Source: Gammaproteobacteria bacterium GWE2_37_16 (lineage in GTDB: Bacteria > Pseudomonadota > Gammaproteobacteria > UBA9339). From it: a stretch of 11,947 nucleotides of DNA. The DNA is taken from the NCBI GenBank assembly GCA_001801285.1, contig MGXG01000060.1, positions 1 to 11,947 on the forward strand. The letters run 5' to 3'. The stretch's first letter is position 1; each line of letters begins with the position of its first letter. Position numbers and translations under genes: made by a program. Positions 1-7,431 of this stretch are shown here, in pieces. Below the pieces are notes generated by a model, which made no database searches, was not told where the DNA came from, and worked only from the letters and a program-made list of their open reading frames with translations.

Positions 1-340
1 CTTTGATTGTTAAACGACTAACTTGTATGTTGTGAAATAAAAGAGGGAGTAGTTTGATATGAATAGTGGCTTCGCCAATTTTAGCGAAATTACTAAATGC
101 AAATTGTCTGTTGTTGCTTAAAGTTATATCGTGGATGTTTAGACCCAGACTTGGAAAGAAAGTCCAGGTAATATCGCCTTTGATATTGATTTCGCGAGCA
201 GTGTTTTTTACAATCAAGGCACTGATTTTGCCTTTGAAATCGTTAGGATTAACGTGTTTGTAAAGATAGGTAAAACCTCCCGCTATTAAAAAAAATAAAA
301 TTAAAAGGATAATGCCAAGAGTTTTGAGGATTTTTTTCAT
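1..340 (-). CDS. AsmA family protein, N-terminal part (3' end outside window)
   Basis: Reading the minus strand from the ATG at 340 gives 113 codons without a stop, running off the left edge. The product starts with two lysines and one hydrophobic segment (about residues 4-24), a signal anchor for the inner membrane with the rest in the periplasm. The following sequence has the classic AsmA N-terminal pattern: 'NPNDFKGKISALIVKNT' then 'GDITWTFFPSLGLNIHDI' and 'KIGEATIHIKLLPLLF'. AsmA-type proteins are large envelope proteins linked to outer-membrane assembly and lipid transport. Only the first part is visible, so length and C-terminal domain are unknown. A tRNA-Gly lies 36 bp upstream on the same strand and could share its promoter. 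No clear Shine-Dalgarno is visible. The family call is firm; the exact member is not known. Confidence 0.82.
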   Translation of the reverse strand, partial: MKKILKTLGIILLILFFLIAGGFTYLYKHVNPNDFKGKISALIVKNTAREINIKGDITWTFFPSLGLNIHDITLSNNRQFAFSNFAKIGEATIHIKLLPLLFHNIQVSRLTIK

Positions 341-376
341 AAATAAAAATAACATTTAATGAAATGAACGAATGAA

Positions 377-450
377 TGGAGCGGGTGATGGGAATCGAAC
401 CCACGCTGGAAGCTTGGGAAGCTTCTGTTCTACCATTGAACTACACCCGC
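377..450 (-). tRNA. glyU: tRNA-Gly, anticodon CCC
   Basis: The minus strand folds into a complete cloverleaf. The acceptor stem GCGGGTG pairs with CACCCGC. The D arm is GTTC/GAAC. The anticodon stem is GAAGC/GCTTC with loop TTCCCAA, giving anticodon CCC, which reads GGG. The T arm carries the TTCGATT loop. The 3' CCA is encoded in the DNA (377-379 on the plus strand) after discriminator T. The sequence closely resembles the E. coli glyU-type tRNA-Gly(CCC). There are no introns or mismatches in the acceptor stem. Confidence 0.96.
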
Positions 451-498
451 TGAAATTTTGATAAACAGTTCAATTTTTTTAAAAAAACATGTAACCTC

Positions 499-527
499 AA
501 AATATACAGTTTTTCATAAAATGGCAA
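499..527 (-). promoter_or_regulatory. possible sigma70 promoter for tRNA-Gly
   Basis: On the minus strand a TTGCCA (-35-like, plus coordinates 522-527) is followed by an AT-rich -10-like TATTTT at 499-504 with a 17-bp spacer; an overlapping TATATT at 501-506 gives 15 bp. It would start transcription about 40-45 bp before the tRNA. This is a pattern match only, in an AT-rich stretch where chance matches are common. The rest of the 451-654 gap shows nothing convincing for trmB. Confidence 0.3.
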
Positions 528-654
528 CCATAAAAGCTTGAAATTATTTTTACATATAGTACTTCGATTTTGGCGGACAATTTTGGAGTTAATTATGGGA
601 TGATGTCTATAGGGCGATATCAGAAAAATGAATACAAAAGATTGAGAAAATATT

Positions 655-1323
655 ATGTCAATAAATCACAAACCTATTCGCAGCTTTGTGCGTCGTGAAA
701 GGCGCATGACTAAGGAGCGCGAAGCCAATTTCCAACAACTTTGGCAGCGTTATGGCTTAACTATTGCCGACGGAATTTGCGATGCGCGAAAAGTTTTTCA
801 AAATCAGGCACCAATAATCCTGGAAATTGGTTTTGGCGATGGCGAAGCTTTGCTGACAGCAGCTCGAGCTAATCCGCATCATAATTATATTGGCATCGAA
901 GTTTATCGTCCTGGCGTTGAGGCTGTTTTGCATGCGCTTGAGAAGGAAAATATTTCCAATATCCGTGTTTATAGCGAAGATGCTTTGCTTGTTTTGGAAA
1001 AAGCTTTACCTGATGCAAGTCTTGCTGCAATTCTGTTGTTTTTTTCTGATCCATGGCCAAAACGCTGTCATCACAAACGACGTTTGGTGCGATCGTTGTT
1101 TATTGATCTGATAAGTAATAAACTACACCGTATGGGGTATTTCCATTTTGCTACCGACTGGGAAGATTATGCAGAGCATGTGGCGAAACTGATGCAAAAA
1201 GATACACGTTTTGCTTGTTGTGTTTATGATTGTATACTTTACCCGCGTCCTTCAACTAAGTTTGAAAGGACGGGAATTAAGGCGGGAAGGGGAATTTATG
1301 ATTTGGTTTATTCGTCCATTTAA
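655..1323 (+). CDS. trmB: tRNA (guanine-N7-)-methyltransferase TrmB
   Basis: A 222-residue cytosolic enzyme that methylates G46 of tRNA using S-adenosylmethionine. All the family landmarks are visible: N-terminal 'RSFVRRERRMTK', the SAM-binding motif 'LEIGFGDGEAL' (residues 56-66), 'YIGIEVYRPGV', the catalytic region 'FFSDPWPKRCHHKRRL' with Asp132, 'FHFATDWEDYAEHV', and the C-terminal tRNA/product-site motif 'RPSTKFERTGIKAGRGIYDL'. Most relatives have Pro where this protein has Ser131 (FPDPW becomes FSDPW); the catalytic Asp is kept. Length is normal for the family. The ATG at 655 is preceded only by a weak GAGAAA ribosome site. pyrG starts 24 bp after its stop, so the two are probably co-transcribed. 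Confidence 0.96.
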   Translation: MSINHKPIRSFVRRERRMTKEREANFQQLWQRYGLTIADGICDARKVFQNQAPIILEIGFGDGEALLTAARANPHHNYIGIEVYRPGVEAVLHALEKENISNIRVYSEDALLVLEKALPDASLAAILLFFSDPWPKRCHHKRRLVRSLFIDLISNKLHRMGYFHFATDWEDYAEHVAKLMQKDTRFACCVYDCILYPRPSTKFERTGIKAGRGIYDLVYSSI

Positions 1324-1347
1324 CATTTAAAATTCAAAATTTCTTAT

Positions 1348-2994
1348 ATGACACGTTACATTTTTATTACTGGCGGTGTGGTTTCATCTTTGGGTAAAGG
1401 CATTACCTCTGCTTCTTTAGGATCAATTCTTGAAGCGCGTAATCTTAAAGTTACGTTGATTAAATTTGATCCTTATATCAATGTTGATCCTGGTACAATG
1501 AGTCCGTTTCAGCACGGTGAAGTTTTTGTCACCGAAGATGGGGCAGAAACTGATCTTGATTTAGGTCATTATGAACGGTTTTTGCGTACCAAAATGACCA
1601 AAGCAAACAATCTGACTTCCGGGCAGATTTATGCCGAAGTGATAAGAAGAGAGCGGCGTGGTGATTATTTGGGTGCAACGGTACAGGTGATTCCGCACAT
1701 TACGGATGAGATAAAAAAGCGTATCAAAGCTGGGGCAGGGGATAGTGATATTGCATTGGTTGAAATTGGCGGTACGGTTGGTGATATCGAATCATTGCCA
1801 TTTTTGGAAGCAATTCGTCAAATGCGTATTGAGCTTGGCGCGCAGCAAACTCTTTTTATCCATTTAACCTTAGTACCATATTTAGCTACAGCAGGTGAGA
1901 TAAAAACCAAACCAACACAGCATTCTGTCAAGGAATTGCGCTCTATCGGTATTCAACCTGATATTTTAATTTGCCGTTCAGAACAACCTATTTCCGCACA
2001 AGCGCGTGAAAAAATAGCTTTATTTTCCAACGTAGAAATGGGTGGCGTTTTTTCATTACCAGATGTGAAGAATATTTATTCCATTCCCTTGTTGTTGCAA
2101 GAAGATGGGGTTGGTGATTTAGTGACGCAAAAACTTGGGTTAGGTGTACGTGTTGCCGATTTGAGTTCCTGGCAGCACATAGTTCTTAATGATAGTGATT
2201 TAAAACATAAAGTTAAAATCGCCATGGTTGGAAAATATGTCGATTTAGTTGATGCATATAAATCAATCAATGAAGCATTGCGGCATGCTGGTATTCATAC
2301 GCGAACCAAAGTGGAAATAGTTTATATCGATGCGGAAGAATTAGAGGCAAAAGGAACAGGAATTCTTGATTGTATGGATGCAATTTTAGTACCGGGTGGT
2401 TTTGGTAAGCGTGGTGTGGAAGGAATGATTTTGGCGGCAAAATTTGCTCGCGAACATCAAGTGCCGTATTTGGGAATTTGTTTGGGAATGCAGATCGCAG
2501 TTATAGAATTTGCGCGTCATGTGGCGGGGTTAGCAGAGGCAAATAGTACGGAATTTGCTGCCAAGACAAAGTTCCCAGTGGTTGCTTTGGTTTCTGAATG
2601 GTTATCAAACACCGGTTCTGTTGAAAAAAGGGATACAGATATTGATTTGGGTGGCACGATGCGCTTAGGTGGGCATGAATGCCATTTAGAAAAAAATACT
2701 TTAGTTCATGCGATATATGATAAGGATATCATTGTTGAGCGTTATCGTCATCGTTATGAAGTAAATGGTAAGTTTGTGCCAACCTTAGTTGAAGCAGGGC
2801 TAAAAATTTCAGGTTTGTCCCTTGATGGCAATTTGGTGGAAACTATTGAATTATCGAAGTCGCAACATCCCTGGTTTTTCGCCTGCCAGTTTCATCCTGA
2901 ATTTACCTCTAATCCGCGAGATGGACATCCATTATTTATTAGTTTTGTGATGGCGGCTGAAAAAAAGAGAAAAGAAAATAACCCGCCTAAGTGA
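1348..2994 (+). CDS. pyrG: CTP synthase
   Basis: A 548-residue cytosolic enzyme that makes CTP from UTP, ATP and glutamine, the last step of de novo pyrimidine nucleotide synthesis. The N-terminal synthase domain opens with the P-loop 'GGVVSSLGKGITSASLG' and the substrate loop 'KFDPYINVDPGTMSPFQHGE'. The C-terminal class I glutamine amidotransferase domain has 'VPGGFGKRG', the nucleophile Cys378 in 'GICLGMQ', and the His516/Glu518 pair in 'QFHPEF', one residue shifted from E. coli numbering. Length matches the family (about 545). No Shine-Dalgarno is seen before the ATG (leader 'AAATTTCTTAT'), but the start gives the standard N-terminus 'MTRYIFITGG'. The usual pyrG-eno neighbourhood is absent: a fimbrial island follows. 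Confidence 0.98.
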   Translation: MTRYIFITGGVVSSLGKGITSASLGSILEARNLKVTLIKFDPYINVDPGTMSPFQHGEVFVTEDGAETDLDLGHYERFLRTKMTKANNLTSGQIYAEVIRRERRGDYLGATVQVIPHITDEIKKRIKAGAGDSDIALVEIGGTVGDIESLPFLEAIRQMRIELGAQQTLFIHLTLVPYLATAGEIKTKPTQHSVKELRSIGIQPDILICRSEQPISAQAREKIALFSNVEMGGVFSLPDVKNIYSIPLLLQEDGVGDLVTQKLGLGVRVADLSSWQHIVLNDSDLKHKVKIAMVGKYVDLVDAYKSINEALRHAGIHTRTKVEIVYIDAEELEAKGTGILDCMDAILVPGGFGKRGVEGMILAAKFAREHQVPYLGICLGMQIAVIEFARHVAGLAEANSTEFAAKTKFPVVALVSEWLSNTGSVEKRDTDIDLGGTMRLGGHECHLEKNTLVHAIYDKDIIVERYRHRYEVNGKFVPTLVEAGLKISGLSLDGNLVETIELSKSQHPWFFACQFHPEFTSNPRDGHPLFISFVMAAEKKRKENNPPK

Positions 2995-3037
2995 AGACTT
3001 AAGGTTGAACTAAAAAATAAATAATTTTAAAAGAACT

Positions 3038-3529
3038 ATGGTTGTTTGCAAAAAAAAATATTCTATTTTGTTTATTTTTGTCATATTTGTAAGTATTTTG
3101 TCGTCGGCGGAAGCTAAAGATAAATGTTCTTGTGATTGTTATTTCAAGCATGCGCCGCCTGTAATGAATTTTGGAGTTTATGATACTAAAGATTTGGGTA
3201 ATGAGGATGCTGTGGCTACTTTGTATTATAGGTGTAGCTGTGGTAAGCAAGATATTACGGTGAGAATGTCTTCAGGTTCAAGTGGGACATGTTCCCGGCG
3301 CCATATGGCAAATATGAATAACAAGCTGTCTTATAATATATATAGAAATCCGGCGCATGTTCTTGTTTGGGGGGATGGGCAAATGTGTGGCCAACCTGCG
3401 GTAGTAGCCGGTACCAAAGAAGAACAGTCAATACCTATTTATGGTAGACTTACCCCTATGCAAGATGTTGATCCTAATGTTTATAAGGATACGTTGGCGG
3501 TAGTATGTGAGTACAGCGATTTTTTATGA
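3038..3529 (+). CDS. Spore coat U (SCPU)-domain pilin, Csu-like
   Basis: A 163-residue secreted protein. A signal peptide (about residues 1-26, basic start, hydrophobic core, A-E-A before the cut) precedes one SCPU domain: 'APPVMNFGVYD' near the start, 'LSYNIYRNPAHVLVWGDG' in the middle, and 'IPIYGRLTPMQDVDPNVYKD' then 'TLAVVCEY' at the end. This is the pattern of the main subunit of archaic chaperone-usher pili (CsuA/B type), in which subunits are exported by Sec, folded by a periplasmic chaperone and polymerised at an outer-membrane usher. The mature part has eight cysteines (30, 32, 34, 66, 68, 85, 117, 157), more than most family members. It starts 43 bp after pyrG without a clear ribosome site. 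Its stop lies 3 bp from the stop of the convergent chaperone gene. The family call is strong; pilus assembly is inferred. Confidence 0.85.
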   Translation: MVVCKKKYSILFIFVIFVSILSSAEAKDKCSCDCYFKHAPPVMNFGVYDTKDLGNEDAVATLYYRCSCGKQDITVRMSSGSSGTCSRRHMANMNNKLSYNIYRNPAHVLVWGDGQMCGQPAVVAGTKEEQSIPIYGRLTPMQDVDPNVYKDTLAVVCEYSDFL

Positions 3530-3532
3530 AGA

Positions 3533-4276
3533 TTAAATAGTATGAACTTTGTTAATGATTTTCACAAAGTCCTTATTTCCTGCGACAATTTTTAAGTATA
3601 ATTTTTGATTCAATTTTTCCGCTGGAATTATTAACTCCCAAATTCCACTAGCGTTAACGAATAATCTTTCATTTATTTCCTTGCTAATCAGAGGTTTTGC
3701 AGTATCTTCGCTATAAACATCGATGTTTTTTATTTCCAGATGCGAATTTCCTAAATTAGTGATTCTAACTTTGACTAGGTTGTTGTTTTTTTGAATGTCC
3801 CAAATGAGTTTTGCTTTAGCATCAACTGGGTAGACAAAAACAGGGATATTGGCTTCCAAAGCTAGAGAGACATTACTGTTTTTTTTATGGTGATTGTTGG
3901 CAAGTTTTGCATCTGCTTGGGACGTTATTTCCTTGAGACGCAAGCTATATAAAGTTTCTCCGTAAGTTTTTTTTTCATTATGCAAAGCGATACGAATGAC
4001 GTTTGCTTGTTGAGGAAGAAGTCGGTTACTGGGCGGAGTTATGATTAAATCAGCAGTAGTTTTTTTAGTAGAGAGATTTTTACCGTCTTTGATATCAGAA
4101 TAGTAGGCTTTAGCTTCAAAAATAAATGGGTTGTCTGCGTTATTGTTTTTGATGGTAATTGTTTGTAAAGGATGTTTATTGTCTAGTGAGACGCTAACGG
4201 GGGAAATATTGATACTGCTGGCGTTAGCCGCATTTACTAGAAAAAAAACAAGTAGTGTAAAAAAGGAAGTTTTCAT
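3533..4276 (-). CDS. Periplasmic pili assembly chaperone (PapD/CsuC-like)
   Basis: A 247-residue PapD-superfamily chaperone that caps pilin subunits in the periplasm by donor-strand complementation. A signal peptide (about residues 1-19, ending A-N-A) leads into the first Ig-like domain: 'ISPVSVSLDNKHPLQTITIKN' spans the first strands. The family signature 'ITPPSNRLLPQQANVIRIAL' sits at residues 79-98, followed by 'ETLYSLRLKEI' (107-117), where the subunit-binding basic residues of the family lie. A second Ig-like domain follows ('NIPVFVYPVDAKAKLIWDI', then 'VKVRITNLGNSHLEIKNIDV'). It is 81 bp downstream of a pilin gene on the same strand, the typical subunit-chaperone order. The usher gene normally found after the chaperone is absent: a convergent pilin gene follows instead. 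Confidence 0.88.
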   Translation of the reverse strand: MKTSFFTLLVFFLVNAANASSINISPVSVSLDNKHPLQTITIKNNNADNPFIFEAKAYYSDIKDGKNLSTKKTTADLIITPPSNRLLPQQANVIRIALHNEKKTYGETLYSLRLKEITSQADAKLANNHHKKNSNVSLALEANIPVFVYPVDAKAKLIWDIQKNNNLVKVRITNLGNSHLEIKNIDVYSEDTAKPLISKEINERLFVNASGIWELIIPAEKLNQKLYLKIVAGNKDFVKIINKVHTI

Positions 4277-4357
4277 AGATTTTTTTATTTATTTAGGTGT
4301 GTATTTTTAATACATAAGTTTATGTGCATAAGGGTAATTTTATATTTTCCATGGTAT

Positions 4358-4942
4358 TTAAAAGTTGGCAATTACTCCTAGAGTTCCTGTATGTACATTG
4401 CTTGAAGTGGTGTTTGCGAAAGCGGTTGCCGTATCAATATAGGCGTAAATATTTACCTGCATATTAGTTTTTCTAAGTACAATGTTACCATTGGTAAGAA
4501 AACCGACATTTGCTCCACCGATCCAGTTTCCGCTGTTATCTTTGGTTCCAGCTTGAGTTTTTTTGTTATTAAAGTTGACGCCCGCGGTTTTGTAAACTTG
4601 CATAACAATTATGCTATCACCATCTTTAAGTTCTTTTGCACCAAGTGTGTCGGTGTCAACTGTTAGTGAAGAAATGATAGTGCCGCGTGAACAATTGAGA
4701 GTGACATAAGATGATTTTTCTGCAATTCCAGTGCCTGCGACAACATCGCCGAAATCCAAGGCTGGTCCTGCTGTCATATTGCAAGAAGCTATGACATTAG
4801 TTGTGACATTCATGGATCCTTGGGTGGTTTTTGTTGATGGAGACGGCTGAGGTGGGTGCGGTTTCGCAAGGATTAGTGAACTAAAAACAAACAGCAACAT
4901 TGCAAAAAAGATTGAACATAGGATCGAGAATAGTTTTTGCAT
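4358..4942 (-). CDS. SCPU-domain / fimbrial subunit, Csu-like
   Basis: A 194-residue exported protein. The signal peptide covers about residues 1-26 and is followed by a short Pro-rich tail (residues 27-41, 'KPHPPQPSPSTKTTQ'). The core starts with 'NVTTNVIASCNMTAGPALDFG', the typical first strand of SCPU/Csu pilins with Cys54, and continues to 'YVTLNC' with Cys84. The two cysteines probably form the usual disulfide. The C-terminus 'HTGTLGVIANF' fits the last strand pattern ('y.dtltvtv.y'). It is upstream of, and probably in one transcript with, the chaperone gene. It differs strongly from the other pilin in the island, so it may be a minor or adaptor subunit; which Csu subunit it matches cannot be decided by eye. 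The 271-bp gap to transketolase holds both genes' control regions. Confidence 0.75.
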   Translation of the reverse strand: MQKLFSILCSIFFAMLLFVFSSLILAKPHPPQPSPSTKTTQGSMNVTTNVIASCNMTAGPALDFGDVVAGTGIAEKSSYVTLNCSRGTIISSLTVDTDTLGAKELKDGDSIIVMQVYKTAGVNFNNKKTQAGTKDNSGNWIGGANVGFLTNGNIVLRKTNMQVNIYAYIDTATAFANTTSSNVHTGTLGVIANF

Positions 4943-5071
4943 AATTTTGATTGATGCGTTATTTTTCTTTTGTTGACGTGTTTTTTTACCATGGGTTTAG
5001 TGTTTATATAATGCATATATTATCAGAATTATAAAACTTAGGGCAAAAATTTCTTCATTTTTTGCTAAGGT

Positions 5072-5080
5072 TGGTATAGT
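5072..5080 (+). promoter_or_regulatory. candidate extended -10 promoter for transketolase
   Basis: TGGTATAGT fits an extended -10 (TGn followed by TATAGT at 5075-5080). No good -35 lies at the right distance, which is tolerable for extended -10 promoters. It would give a leader of about 125 bases before the chosen start. Pattern match only. The same design (TGnTATA-T) recurs at 8277-8285 before the large gene. Confidence 0.4.
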
Positions 5081-5203
5081 CTTTCTCTATATGTACTTGA
5101 TTTTTTAAATTATTTCTTTAATGTATTGATTTTAAAGGAAATTGTATTTACATAACGTTGAAACTTATAATTTCATGTTGCCGATTCATGCGGTTAACTT
5201 GAC

Positions 5204-5208
5204 AGGAG
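5204..5208 (+). promoter_or_regulatory. Shine-Dalgarno site that fixes the transketolase start
   Basis: AGGAG sits 5 bases before the ATG at 5214. The open frame extends 24 codons further upstream to a TTG at 5142. The GGA there is too close to that TTG, and the extra residues resemble nothing in the family. The 5214 start gives the standard transketolase N-terminus. Confidence 0.8.
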
Positions 5209-5213
5209 CCCTT

Positions 5214-7223
5214 ATGCTAACAACTCGCGAACTTGCTAACGCCATCCGTTTTTTAAGTATGGATGCCATTCAAAAAGCCAACTCTGGTCATCCTGGTATG
5301 CCGCTCGGCATGGCGGATATTGCCACAGTGCTTTGGCGTGAATTTTTGCAACATAATCCGGCTAATCCACATTGGATTAATCGGGATCGGTTTATTTTAT
5401 CGAATGGGCATGGCTCAATGTTGCAATATTCTTTGTTGCATTTGACAGGTTATGCTTTGACCATTGAAGATCTGAAAAATTTTCGTCAGTTGCATTCTAA
5501 AACGCCTGGACACCCTGAAATTGGTTGTGCGCCTGGAATAGAAACAACTACGGGACCTTTGGGGCAAGGTTTGGCTAATGCTGTTGGTATGGCTTTGGCG
5601 GAAAAAACTTTAGCGGCGCAGTTTAATCGCTCTGGTTTAGATATTATCGACCATTATACCTATGTTTTTTTGGGCGATGGTTGTTTGATGGAGGGTATTT
5701 CGCATGAGGTTTGTTCTTTTGCCGGTACGCACAAATTGGGTAAATTGATTGCTTTTTGGGACAATAACGGTATTTCGATTGATGGGCATGTTGAAAACTG
5801 GTTTACAGACAATACGCCACAACGCTTTGCAGCTTATGGTTGGCATGTTGTAAGTATTGACGGTCACGATGAAAACGCTATTCGTCAGGCAGTTCTTGAG
5901 GCTAAAGCAATAAATGATAGACCAAGTATTATTTGTTGCAAAACTATCCTCGGTTTTGGTGCACCAAATATGTGCAACACTCACGATTGCCACGGTAATC
6001 CGCTTGGAATTGAAGAAATTAATCAAACCCGTACCAATCTTAATTGGCAATACGCACCTTTTGAAATTCCGGAAGATATTTATAGTGCTTTTGATGCGCG
6101 TGTTGCTGGGGAAAAACACGAAGCGGTATGGAGTGGTTTGTTTAGTGTTTATCAGGAAAAGTATCCGGATTTGGCGGAAGATTTACTGCGCAGAATGCAG
6201 CGAGAATTACCCAAAAATTGGTCTGAGAAAGTTGCTAATATGATAGAAGAATTTAGAACGGTTGGTAAAGATTTGGCAACGCGCCAAGCATCACAGCAAT
6301 GTCTTGAGTTTTTAGGACCGATTTTACCTGAACTTCTTGGCGGTTCTGCAGATTTGACGCCTTCAAATTTGACAAACTGGTCAGGTTCTAAAGATATAAC
6401 AAGTAATTCTACCGATGGTAATTATTTGCATTATGGCATACGCGAATTTGGTATGTTTGCCATGATGACGGGAATTGCGCTGCATGGTGGTTTTATTCCT
6501 TATGGAGGGACGTTTTTGGTCTTTGCCAGTTATGCGCACAGTGCTATGCGTATGGCGGCAATGATGCGACAACGTGTGATTTATGTTTTAACGCATGATT
6601 CAGTGGGGCTAGGTGAAGATGGTCCGACGCATCAGCCTGTTGAACAATTAACGATGTTGCGGGCGACGCCCAATCTTTCCGTTTGGCGACCGGCTGATAT
6701 GGTGGAAACGGCAGTAGCATGGCAAATGGCAATTGAGAGGATGACAGGACCTACTTGTTTGGCATTAAGTCGACAAAAAACACTTAATATAACTCGTTCA
6801 TCGGAAGTTACACAAAACATTAAACGTGGTGGTTATATTTTGTTAAATTGCGCAGGTTATCCCGAAGCGATTGTAGTTGCAACTGGTGCGGAAGTTGGTA
6901 TTGCTTATAAAGCAGTGGAAGCGTTACAAAAAGCGGGTAGATATGTACGTCTCGTTTCAATGCCATCGACCAATGTTTTTGCCGCACAAAGTCTGGAATA
7001 TCGGGAAGCGGTTTTACCAACGCGGATTACCAAAAAACTGGTTGTTGAAGCTGGCGTATCTGATGGATGGTATAAATATATAGGTAGCGAAGGCAAGGTT
7101 TTGGGTATTGATCGTTACGGTGAGTCTGCTCCAGCTGCACAATTGTTTGAGTTTTTTGGATTTACCGAAGAAAACATTGTTAAAGCAGTTTTGGAAATGA
7201 TGCAAGTTGGAAGTAGGGTTTAG
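5214..7223 (+). CDS. tkt: Transketolase
   Basis: A 669-residue thiamine-diphosphate enzyme of the non-oxidative pentose phosphate pathway. It moves two-carbon units between ketose and aldose phosphates and links the pathway to glycolysis. The active site aligns with E. coli TktA number for number: His26 in 'SGHPG', the ThDP/metal motif starting Gly154-Asp155-Gly156 and ending at Asn185 in 'WDNNG', Glu411 in 'IREFGM' (the cofactor-activating Glu), and His473 in 'GPTHQ'. All three domains are present: the pyrophosphate domain, the pyrimidine domain ('THDSVGLGEDGPTHQPVEQL'), and the C-terminal domain with 'KLVVEAGVSDGWYKY' and 'GIDRYGESAPA'. The start is chosen for its AGGAG site and family-like N-terminus. 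No classical terminator follows: a MITE-like repeat begins 10 bp after the stop. Confidence 0.97.
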   Translation: MLTTRELANAIRFLSMDAIQKANSGHPGMPLGMADIATVLWREFLQHNPANPHWINRDRFILSNGHGSMLQYSLLHLTGYALTIEDLKNFRQLHSKTPGHPEIGCAPGIETTTGPLGQGLANAVGMALAEKTLAAQFNRSGLDIIDHYTYVFLGDGCLMEGISHEVCSFAGTHKLGKLIAFWDNNGISIDGHVENWFTDNTPQRFAAYGWHVVSIDGHDENAIRQAVLEAKAINDRPSIICCKTILGFGAPNMCNTHDCHGNPLGIEEINQTRTNLNWQYAPFEIPEDIYSAFDARVAGEKHEAVWSGLFSVYQEKYPDLAEDLLRRMQRELPKNWSEKVANMIEEFRTVGKDLATRQASQQCLEFLGPILPELLGGSADLTPSNLTNWSGSKDITSNSTDGNYLHYGIREFGMFAMMTGIALHGGFIPYGGTFLVFASYAHSAMRMAAMMRQRVIYVLTHDSVGLGEDGPTHQPVEQLTMLRATPNLSVWRPADMVETAVAWQMAIERMTGPTCLALSRQKTLNITRSSEVTQNIKRGGYILLNCAGYPEAIVVATGAEVGIAYKAVEALQKAGRYVRLVSMPSTNVFAAQSLEYREAVLPTRITKKLVVEAGVSDGWYKYIGSEGKVLGIDRYGESAPAAQLFEFFGFTEENIVKAVLEMMQVGSRV

Positions 7224-7233
7224 AGGATTTTAA

Positions 7234-7400
7234 ATATACTCTTCGCATTTTGGTTTTCCGCGTTGTTGGCTTTCTCGCTCGTTTGAGTCATGTATGTCCA
7301 ATACACTCCTCAAGCTCGACTCGTTGCCGCCTAGCGGAAAATCCAAACTGCACGAGTCTATTTGCGCTAACTCTGAAAACCTGTTTTCGTTTAGTATATA
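7234..7400 (+). repeat. MITE-like repeat, short copy (copy 1)
   Basis: This 167-bp intergenic element is nearly identical to 7998-8236 and in the same orientation. From the CCGCG block to the right end (about 143 bp) I count four substitutions between copies. It begins TATACTCTTCGC and ends TTTAGTATATA; the ends are imperfect inverted repeats (TATA(TA)CT versus AGTATATA, further matches inward). Inside are a GTTTGAG/CTCAAGC stem (one mismatch) around a TGTAT/ATACA hairpin, and TTTCCGC/GCGGAAA arms. It contains no gene. It lacks a block of about 70 bp present in copy 2. TA-rich ends suggest a MITE of an IS630/mariner-like (TA-target) transposon, which is inference. Confidence 0.85.
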
Positions 7401-7402
7401 AT
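7373..7402 (+). promoter_or_regulatory. candidate secB promoter formed by the right end of the repeat
   Basis: CTGAAA (7373-7378, -35-like, 4 of 6 consensus bases) and a perfect TATAAT (7397-7402) are separated by 18 bp. The first four bases of the -10 are the end of the repeat; the last two come from flanking DNA. Transcription would start about 25 bp before the secB ATG. The matching spot in copy 2 reads TATAAA. Confidence 0.45.
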
Positions 7403-7431
7403 TTAATTTTATATCTTTTTTTGGGGGAAAT

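Noticed and set aside
66..263. 65-codon plus-strand frame at the left end
   Set aside because: Antisense to the AsmA-like coding sequence, which has clear family motifs.
583..611. TTGGAG-17 bp-TCTATA as a trmB promoter
   Set aside because: Only three of six consensus bases match in each box, not better than chance in this AT-rich gap.
5142..5213. 24-codon upstream extension of transketolase from a TTG
   Set aside because: The AGGAG at 5204-5208 and the family-typical N-terminus place the start at 5214.
5637..6119. 160-codon frame antisense to transketolase
   Set aside because: It is opposite a fully conserved transketolase segment that contains the cofactor-binding motif; composition is that of a shadow frame.
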